This document shows positions 58,975-64,000 of a DNA stretch of 64,000 nucleotides, in pieces (positions within the stretch are counted from its first letter, which is position 1; every line of letters begins with the position of its first letter). This DNA is from Acidimicrobiales bacterium. GTDB lineage: Bacteria; Actinomycetota; Acidimicrobiia; Acidimicrobiales; Aldehydirespiratoraceae. The notes beneath the pieces are model-generated. The model worked only from the letters and a program-made list of their open reading frames with translations. It ran no database searches and had not been told where the DNA came from. The translations under genes and the position numbers were made by a program. The stretch spans positions 124,001-188,000 of the forward strand of contig JAQWMR010000010.1 of assembly GCA_029246685.1 (NCBI GenBank), read 5' to 3'.

Positions 58975-59759
58975 CGCTGCAGCCACCGTCCGCGGAGCAG
59001 GACGAGCACGGCGATGCTGATGGCTAGGAGCAGCACACTGATCGCGACGGCGGACTCGGGATCGGTCTCGAGCGCGAGGAATGTTTCGACAGGCAGCGTG
59101 CGGGTGCGGCCACCGAGGCTGCCGGCGAACGTGATCGTGGCGCCGAACTCGCCGAGCGCTCGCGCCCAGGACAGCGCTAGCCCGGCCCCGATTGCCGAGC
59201 GGGTTGCCGGCAGCGTGACGTGGACGAACGTCGCCCACGGACCGGCGCCGAGCGTGGCCGCGGCCTCCTCGAGATCTGTGCCAGCGTCGCGTAACGCCGA
59301 CTCGACCGTCGTCACGAAGAAGGGGAGCGCGACGAATGTCGCAGCGACGACGGCGCCGGCCGTCGTGAACGGCAGGGTGATGCCGAACCAACGATCGAGG
59401 TACTCGCCGAAGAGTCCCCGGCGGCCGAGCGCAAAGAGCAGCGCGGTGCCGCCCACCACCGGCGGCAGCACCATCGGGAGGAGTACGAGGATTCGAAGTG
59501 CGGCGATCCCGCGCCCGCTCGATCGCGCCATGACCCATGCGAGCGGCAGCCCGAAGACGAGGCACGCGCCGGCCGCGCCGATGCTGACGATCAACGACAC
59601 CCGCATCGCATCGAGGACAGCGTCGGTGGTGAGCCGCTCGATCAGCGTCGACCAGGGCGCGCGCTGCAGCAGGCCGACGAGCGGGGCGATGAGGATGAGG
59701 GCGCCGATCACCGCTGGAACGAGCAGGGGGCGCGGCGTGCGCTGCTGGACCGTGGTCAT
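58971..59759 (-). CDS. modB: Molybdate ABC transporter permease
   Basis: A 262-residue permease with six hydrophobic segments. LPLAWVMARSSGRGIAALRILVLLPMVLPPVVGG and the conserved E-A-A loop LEEAAATLGAGPWATFVHVTLPATRSAIGAGLALSWARALGEFGATI with the motif GEFGAT are typical of ModB. Overlaps modA and modC by ATGA. Confidence 0.93.
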   Translation of the reverse strand: MTTVQQRTPRPLLVPAVIGALILIAPLVGLLQRAPWSTLIERLTTDAVLDAMRVSLIVSIGAAGACLVFGLPLAWVMARSSGRGIAALRILVLLPMVLPPVVGGTALLFALGRRGLFGEYLDRWFGITLPFTTAGAVVAATFVALPFFVTTVESALRDAGTDLEEAAATLGAGPWATFVHVTLPATRSAIGAGLALSWARALGEFGATITFAGSLGGRTRTLPVETFLALETDPESAVAISVLLLAISIAVLVLLRGRWLQR

Positions 59760-60460
59760 GGGACACCAAAGCCGCGGTCGCGGAGGATCTCGCGTCCCTC
59801 GCTGGTTGTCAGAAAGGTGAAGAAGCTGATCGAGGCGTCGCCGATGGCGGCCGCGGGGTACTCGGTCTCGAACACCGCGAGTCGGTCGTTGTCGATGGTT
59901 TCGAGATTGAAGGCGAGGGCGTCCGTGGCGTAGACCAGGCCGCCGTCGAGTTCGCCAGCGGCGATCTTCAGAGCCAATGCCCGCACGCTCGGCTCCTCGG
60001 TGTCGGCTGCGATGTCCAGATCCCACGTCGCAGCGGCCTCCGTGGCGAGGCGACCGCAGGGCACCTCGGACGCGCAGATGCCGATGAGGAGCGCAGGGCG
60101 AGCGATGTCCTCGAGGCGATTGATCCCGCCCGGGTTGCCAGGTGCGAGGGCGAGCACGAGTCGGTTCGTCGCGACGATTCCCAGACTCTCGTCGACCAGA
60201 CCGCGGACCGCGGCGTCCGCCATCGTCTCCGCGTCGGCGGTGAGCAAGAGGTCCGCGTCGGCGCCGTCTTCGAGCTGGCGGACAAGTCGGCTGCTGCCGG
60301 CAATGACCCACTCGATCTCCACGTCGCGAGCCTTGTCGATGTCCGTCGTGACGTCCGTGAACGACGACGGCACCATGACCGTCGTCGTCTCGTCACCGCT
60401 GCCCGAGCAGCCCGACACGATGAGGGGGAGTGCGGCGAGAGCGCCGGCGAGGCGCCGCAT
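59756..60460 (-). CDS. modA: Molybdate ABC transporter substrate-binding lipoprotein
   Basis: A 234-residue periplasmic-type binding protein. The signal peptide ends in lipobox LIVSGC. TVMVPSSFTDVTTDI, FVIAGSSRLVRQ-like WVIAGSSRLVRQLEDGADADLLLTAD, NRLVLALAPGNP, and GLVYATDAL are ModA blocks. Ser and Gly residues around the first and second segments would bind the oxyanion. Its ATG shares one base with the stop of the HTH-TOBE gene (TGATG). Tungstate would be bound by the same fold. Confidence 0.9.
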   Translation of the reverse strand: MRRLAGALAALPLIVSGCSGSGDETTTVMVPSSFTDVTTDIDKARDVEIEWVIAGSSRLVRQLEDGADADLLLTADAETMADAAVRGLVDESLGIVATNRLVLALAPGNPGGINRLEDIARPALLIGICASEVPCGRLATEAAATWDLDIAADTEEPSVRALALKIAAGELDGGLVYATDALAFNLETIDNDRLAVFETEYPAAAIGDASISFFTFLTTSEGREILRDRGFGVP

Positions 60461-60849
60461 CAGCCCTTCTCGATGACGACGTTCGTCGACTTGATCGACG
60501 CGACTGCCGGTGCGCCTGGCTCGAGTCCGAGCGCGTCGACCGCTTCAGCGGAGATCAACGACACGATCCGATGCGGGCCGGCCTGGATCTCCACCTGGGC
60601 CATCACGGTGTCTTTCACCACGCGGGTGATGAGCCCGGGAAAGCGATTTCGCGCCGAGACGCCCCGCGAGTCCGGAGTCGGTTCGTCGCCCAGCTCGATC
60701 GCGAGACGGGCGAGTTCGGTGCCGGCGACTTCTCGGTGTCCGCCGGGAGTCCGGGCGGTCTCGAGGCGACCCTGGTCCGCCCATCGCCGCACCGTGTCGA
60801 CGCTGACGCCGAGCAGTCGTGCCGCCTCACCCATCCGGAACTGGTGCAT
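60460..60849 (-). CDS. MerR-type HTH regulator fused to a molybdate-binding TOBE (Mop) domain
   Basis: A 129-residue protein. The N-terminus is an excisionase/MerR-type helix-turn-helix (GEAARLLGVSVDTVRRWADQG, with GGHREVAG beta-wing). The C-terminal half (SARNRFPGLITRVVKDTVMAQVEIQAGPHRIVSLISAEAVDAL) is a Mop/TOBE domain that binds molybdate or tungstate. It heads the mod operon, so it is probably a molybdate-responsive autoregulator, functionally like ModE but of different build. Promoter TATGAT lies eight bases before the ATG. Confidence 0.88.
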   Translation of the reverse strand: MHQFRMGEAARLLGVSVDTVRRWADQGRLETARTPGGHREVAGTELARLAIELGDEPTPDSRGVSARNRFPGLITRVVKDTVMAQVEIQAGPHRIVSLISAEAVDALGLEPGAPAVASIKSTNVVIEKG

Positions 60850-60857
60850 ACAAGATA

Positions 60858-60888
60858 ATCATAGAGAAAAACTTGCACATCTGAGAAA
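60858..60888 (-). promoter_or_regulatory. mod operon promoter with GAGAAA repeats
   Basis: TATGAT on the minus strand (60858-60863) is eight bases before the ATG. GAGAAA occurs twice on the plus strand (60864-60869 and 60883-60888), 19 bases apart, in an AT-rich block. These could be sites for the HTH-TOBE protein. Confidence 0.45.
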
Positions 60889-60923
60889 TAGATGCGATCC
60901 ACCGTCGGAATACGGCGCGCCCA

Positions 60924-60929
60924 TAGCGT
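60924..60929 (+). promoter_or_regulatory. Leaderless -10 (TAGCGT) for the MscS gene
   Basis: TAGCGT, six bases, ATG 60936. Confidence 0.5.
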
Positions 60930-60935
60930 CAAGGG

Positions 60936-62039
60936 ATGGCTCTGATCTCACCCGCGCAAGACACCAGCACCTCAGACGCGGAGGCGCTCGCGGATGCCTG
61001 TGGCGTCACCGAGGTGACCTACACCTGCGAGAAGGTGTTCGAGTGGACGGAGAACGAGTTCCTGGCCGCAGCCGCGGACTGGCTGCTCGATCGTCCGATT
61101 CGGATCATCTTCATCGTGGTCCTCGCCTGGATTGTGTCGAAGGTCCTCCAGCGGGTCGTCAGTCGCTTCGTCAAGACCATCGCGACGTCGCCCACCGACG
61201 AGCGCTTCAAGGCGCTTCGGGAACGGGGCCCCGGACGACTCCTGATCGAGGAAACCGAGCGTGTCCGGGCGGAGGCCCGCGCGGAGACGATCGGGCTCGT
61301 GCTGCGCAGCATCGTCGTCGCCGCGGTGTGGACGGTCGCCTCGTTCATGGTGCTCGGCCAGTTGGAGATCGATCTCGCGCCGCTCATCGCCGGCGCGGGG
61401 ATCGGCGGCATCGCCCTCGGCTTCGGTGCGCAATCGATCGTGAAGGATTTCCTCTCGGGGCTGTTCATGCTCATCGAGGATCAGTACGGCGTGGGCGACA
61501 TCATCGATATCGGCGATGCTACGGGCACCGTCGAGAAGGTGTCGCTCCGGTCCACCACGATCCGAGACGTGTTCGGCACCGTGTGGCACATTCCCAACGG
61601 CGAGATTCTCCGGGTGGGCAACTACAGCCAGCTGTGGAGCCGTGCGCTGATCGACGTCGAGGTGTCGTACGACACGGACCTCGAGCTGGCGCAGGGTGTG
61701 ATCCAGCGGGTGGCCGACGACTTGTGGGACGACCCCGAGTGGGGTGGTGACGAGTTGATGGAACGCCCCGAGGTGTGGGGCATTCAGGCGCTGGCGGCGT
61801 CGTCGATCGCGATCCGTCTCGTCGTGAAGACGGAGCCGTCGCAGCAATGGGCGGTGGAGCGTGAGTTGCGCTTCCGTCTCAAGAACGCACTCGATGAAGC
61901 AGGCATCGAGATCCCGTTCCCGCAACAGACCGTGTGGTTCCGCGACCAGGGCGACCACCCGATGGCGCCGCCGCCGGACCCCGCCACCGTCCCGGTTGCC
62001 GAGATCGCGGAAGCCCACGACGACGAGGCGTCGGTCTGA
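60936..62039 (+). CDS. MscS family mechanosensitive ion channel
   Basis: A 367-residue membrane channel that releases solutes under osmotic down-shock. Helices lie around IRIIFIVVLAWIVSKVL and IVVAAVWTVASFMVLGQL, and the pore helix carries LIAGAGIGGIALGFGAQSIVKDFLSGLFMLIEDQYGVGDII, the MscS signature. The C-terminal beta/alpha domains follow (VEVSYDTDLELAQGVIQRV). An N-terminal soluble stretch of about 50 residues with two Cys precedes the first helix, and the C-terminus is acidic. Divergent from the mod operon. Confidence 0.92.
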   Translation: MALISPAQDTSTSDAEALADACGVTEVTYTCEKVFEWTENEFLAAAADWLLDRPIRIIFIVVLAWIVSKVLQRVVSRFVKTIATSPTDERFKALRERGPGRLLIEETERVRAEARAETIGLVLRSIVVAAVWTVASFMVLGQLEIDLAPLIAGAGIGGIALGFGAQSIVKDFLSGLFMLIEDQYGVGDIIDIGDATGTVEKVSLRSTTIRDVFGTVWHIPNGEILRVGNYSQLWSRALIDVEVSYDTDLELAQGVIQRVADDLWDDPEWGGDELMERPEVWGIQALAASSIAIRLVVKTEPSQQWAVERELRFRLKNALDEAGIEIPFPQQTVWFRDQGDHPMAPPPDPATVPVAEIAEAHDDEASV

Positions 62040-62059
62040 CGTCGGGCCGAGGCGTGACG

Positions 62060-62065
62060 TAGCGT
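62060..62065 (+). promoter_or_regulatory. Leaderless -10 (TAGCGT) for the second DUF1214 gene
   Basis: TAGCGT, eight bases, ATG 62074. Confidence 0.5.
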
Positions 62066-62073
62066 CTCGCGTC

Positions 62074-63156
62074 ATGAGTGACAGAGACGAGCTGCACGAG
62101 AAGGTGATCTCGGGTGAGGCCTGGGCGGAGTTCTGCGACGACCTGAAGGCCGCGGGTGCGCTGGTCCAGGAACGGTCCGAGACGGACCTGGACAAGGCCG
62201 AGGGCTATCGGTTCCTTGCTCGACTGTTGCGCGGTGGGCTGAGTAGTCACATGGAGACCGGGGACACGAAGTTCCCGCTGATCAGTTCGATGCCGTACCA
62301 AGTGAAGATCGGCTCGGACAACCCCGATTCGCTGTATCAGACGAGCCCGATCGACGGCCGGTTGAACTACCGAGTGACCGGGAACCGGGGAAGCGTTCAC
62401 TACCTATCGTTCAGCGCGTTCTCCGGGAACTACGGCTCGGGGCAGGACCGCCTCGGAGTCATGGGGTTCATCGACGGCAGCGACCTCTTGGTCGACGAGA
62501 ACGGCAACTTCGAGATGTTCGTGGGTCCGACGCCGCACGACCACAACTGGGTCGAGACCGGCCCCGAGCCAGGGCTGCTGGCGATCCGCCAGTTCTTTCT
62601 GGATCGAGACTCGGAGACGCTCGCCACCCTTCGTATCGAGTGCCTTGACCACGATGAGCTGCCCGAGCCGCTGACACCGGGCCGCATCGGTCACCAACTG
62701 CAGCAGGCGATGACGTTCGTGCAGGGCTGCTCCGGCATCTTCACCGACTGGGTGGACGACCTGCTCGCCGATGCGTGCAACTCGTTTACGACGAAGACCG
62801 GCGCGGCCGGTGGGGCGTGGGGTGACCCGAATCAGATCTTTCGCCACGGCGGGTATCGCCTCGACGATGACGAGGCGCTCGTCATCTCTTTCACGCCACC
62901 GGACTGCTTCTACTGGAACTTCCAGGTGGACAACCGGTGGATGGAATCGCTCGACTATCGGTTCCTTCCGGTGACCGTCAACAAGCACTCGGTGGTGTAT
63001 GAGGATGACGGGTCAGTACAAATCGTGGTCGCCCACCGCGACCCGGGCTTCGGCAACTGGATGACGACCGACGGTCACAGCCACGGCGCCATCGGCCTCC
63101 GCTGGAACCAGGCCGAAGAAGACGTGGAGCCGACGGTCGAGGTCGTGAAGATCTAG
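62074..63156 (+). CDS. DUF1214 domain protein (second copy)
   Basis: A 360-residue paralogue of the protein at 46352, sharing EAWAEFCDDLKAAGALV, NYRVTGNRGSVHYLSFSAFSG, DDEALVISFTPPDCFYWNFQVDNRWMES and a C-terminal VVAHRDPGFGNWMTTDGHSHGAIGLRW. It keeps the conserved aromatic and His pattern of the family. It is monocistronic and leaderless by motif, and converges on the O-methyltransferase with a four-base overlap. Confidence 0.8.
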   Translation: MSDRDELHEKVISGEAWAEFCDDLKAAGALVQERSETDLDKAEGYRFLARLLRGGLSSHMETGDTKFPLISSMPYQVKIGSDNPDSLYQTSPIDGRLNYRVTGNRGSVHYLSFSAFSGNYGSGQDRLGVMGFIDGSDLLVDENGNFEMFVGPTPHDHNWVETGPEPGLLAIRQFFLDRDSETLATLRIECLDHDELPEPLTPGRIGHQLQQAMTFVQGCSGIFTDWVDDLLADACNSFTTKTGAAGGAWGDPNQIFRHGGYRLDDDEALVISFTPPDCFYWNFQVDNRWMESLDYRFLPVTVNKHSVVYEDDGSVQIVVAHRDPGFGNWMTTDGHSHGAIGLRWNQAEEDVEPTVEVVKI

Positions 63157-63815
63157 CCGCGGCGGCGGACCATCGTGATGCCGTCGCCCAGGGTCAGCTG
63201 CGCGACGTCCACGCGGTCGTCCGTGATGAGGAAGTCGTTGAGGGCGCGCAATGCCTGCGTGTCGTCGTCGTCGGCCCCGGAATCCGGCAGAACCTGGGCG
63301 AACCAGAGCGTATTGTCGAAGAGGATGACGCCGTCGGGCGCGAGGCGGGGGAGGATCTCCTCGTAGTAGGCGCGGTAGCCGGTCTTGTCGGCGTCGATGA
63401 ACGCGAAGTCGATCGACTCCTCGGCCGGCAACGCCTGGAGGGTTTCGAGCGCGGGCGCGAGCACTAGGTCGATCCGGTCGGCGACACCCGCCATCTCCCA
63501 GTGTTCGCGGCCGATCGACGTCCATTCGTCGCTGATGTCGCAGCACAGCAGCGTGCCGCCGGGGGCGAGCCCGCGGGCGATGCACAGTGACGAGTAGCCG
63601 GTGAACGTACCGACCTCGACCGCGAACGTCGGCTGTAGCATCGCAACAAGGACGCTCATGAAGGCGCCCTGGTCCGGCCCGATCTGCATCCCGGCGAACG
63701 CGTCCGCCTTCTCATGTGTCGCCGCGATGAGCGCCCGCTGCACCTCGTCGGGCTGCGTGCTGTGGTTCTCCGCGTATTCGGCGACATCGTCGCGAACGAA
63801 GCTTGATCGGCTCAT
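63153..63815 (-). CDS. O-methyltransferase (class I SAM, caffeoyl-CoA/catechol type)
   Basis: A 220-residue enzyme: FAVEVGTFTGYSSLCIARGL (SAM loop E-x-G-T-x-T-G-Y-S), LLCCDISDEWTSIGREHWEMAG, FAFIDADKTGYRAYYEEILPRLAPDGVILFDNTLW (metal ligand Asp in D-A-D-K and D-N-x-x-W/F), and a DDDDTQALRALNDFL segment. This matches bacterial cation-dependent O-methyltransferases acting on phenolic hydroxyls. ATG 63815 is chosen because GAGGAG stands six bases before it; the in-frame ATG 63842 has none. Confidence 0.9.
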   Translation of the reverse strand: MSRSSFVRDDVAEYAENHSTQPDEVQRALIAATHEKADAFAGMQIGPDQGAFMSVLVAMLQPTFAVEVGTFTGYSSLCIARGLAPGGTLLCCDISDEWTSIGREHWEMAGVADRIDLVLAPALETLQALPAEESIDFAFIDADKTGYRAYYEEILPRLAPDGVILFDNTLWFAQVLPDSGADDDDTQALRALNDFLITDDRVDVAQLTLGDGITMVRRRG

Positions 63816-63876
63816 GACGAACTCCTCGGGTCGGCGACCCACCGTAGTGTTGCGGCCGCAGACCCGAGAATCTGCG

Positions 63877-64000
63877 TCAGATGCTGGCGATGAACGTTGC
63901 GAGCGCCTCGTCCGCCGCTTCGAGGTCCCGAGGCTCCACGGCCTGTACCTCGACTCGCGCGAGGTAGTCGGCGTCGAACGGCGCCGCCGCGAGGACGATG
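63877..64000 (-). CDS. 3' end of an unidentified gene (5' beyond the window)
   Basis: The last 40 codons of a minus-strand frame: LAAAPFDADYLARVEVQAVEPRDLEAADEALATFIASI, then TGA at 63877-63879. No family recognised. It reads toward the O-methyltransferase. Confidence 0.5.
   Translation of the reverse strand, partial: IVLAAAPFDADYLARVEVQAVEPRDLEAADEALATFIASI

Noticed and set aside
1..64000. tRNA, rRNA, CRISPR, insertion sequences, phage or conjugative genes
   Set aside because: No cloverleaf, repeat-spacer array, transposase, integrase or terminal inverted repeat was recognised in any frame or gap.

Overview
The window reads as chromosomal DNA of a high-GC actinobacterium, most likely of the class Acidimicrobiia. 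This is inferred from the gene content: DUF2510 and DUF4190 membrane proteins, F420-type enzymes (an LLM-class oxidoreductase and a DDN-type nitroreductase), a double-domain FadE34-like acyl-CoA dehydrogenase, DUF2889, paired DUF1214 proteins, and a sortase-type LALTG surface protein with Thr/Pro-rich linker. I found no tRNA, rRNA, CRISPR array, insertion sequence, prophage or replication origin. About sixty protein-coding loci occupy nearly all of the sequence.

Layout. 1-7.4 kb: the end of a carbamoyltransferase, an SDR, methylmalonyl-CoA mutase and its GTPase chaperone MeaB, separated by a frameshifted cell-wall protein and two small alpha/beta proteins. 7.4-14.1 kb: a decayed citrate synthase, a cytochrome P450, an aromatic-amino-acid decarboxylase, kynureninase, a frameshifted redoxin with a truncated CcdA-like partner, and the C-terminal half of a threonine dehydratase. 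14.1-27.5 kb: class I ribonucleotide reductase (nrdA-nrdB), an FAD oxidoreductase, DUF805, FkbM-like, ALDH, a 2OG-Fe(II) oxygenase, AIM24 and ileS. 27.5-32.9 kb: gene remnants, nucleoside hydrolase, SDR, an ECF sigma factor coupled to a membrane-anchored acidic protein, and PhyH. 33-41.9 kb: a DUF2889-MFS-dehydrogenase operon and acyl-CoA and F420 enzymes (double acyl-CoA dehydrogenase, LLM oxidoreductase, two enoyl-CoA hydratases). 41.9-47.5 kb: a 5'-truncated FtsK-like ATPase, a Gfo/Idh/MocA oxidoreductase, an S9 peptidase and DUF1214. 47.8-57.5 kb: a branched-chain-type ABC transporter (binding protein, fused LivH-LivM permease, LivG, LivF) with a TetR regulator, wrapped around a carotenoid oxygenase, an acyl-CoA ligase and a DUF2510/DUF2752 membrane operon. 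57.6-60.8 kb: a tightly coupled molybdate operon (HTH-TOBE regulator, ModA, ModB, ModC, SDR). 60.9-64 kb: MscS channel, second DUF1214 protein, O-methyltransferase, and the end of an unknown gene.

Two themes stand out. First, at least nine loci are damaged: two single-base frameshifts, two in-frame nonsense codons inside otherwise conserved domains, and several genes cut in half at sharp junctions while their neighbours are intact. This is either real gene decay or an assembly problem, and read mapping would separate the two. Second, many genes carry a TANNNT hexamer 6-8 nt before the start codon, so the transcript would begin at the start codon itself (leaderless mRNA). In several places the TAG stop of the upstream gene is also the first half of that hexamer.

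The most coherent candidate for an undescribed system is the 47.8-57.5 kb region: a TetR gene co-translated with a fused LivHM permease, a perfect 13-bp palindrome (TTAACAGTGTTAA) in the divergent promoter region, and a carotenoid-oxygenase plus acyl-CoA-ligase pair. Together they suggest uptake and oxidative cleavage of a polyene, apocarotenoid or stilbene-like compound. That is inference from context. All coordinates come from reading the sequence by eye. Family assignments rest on motifs and remembered family features, not on database searches.
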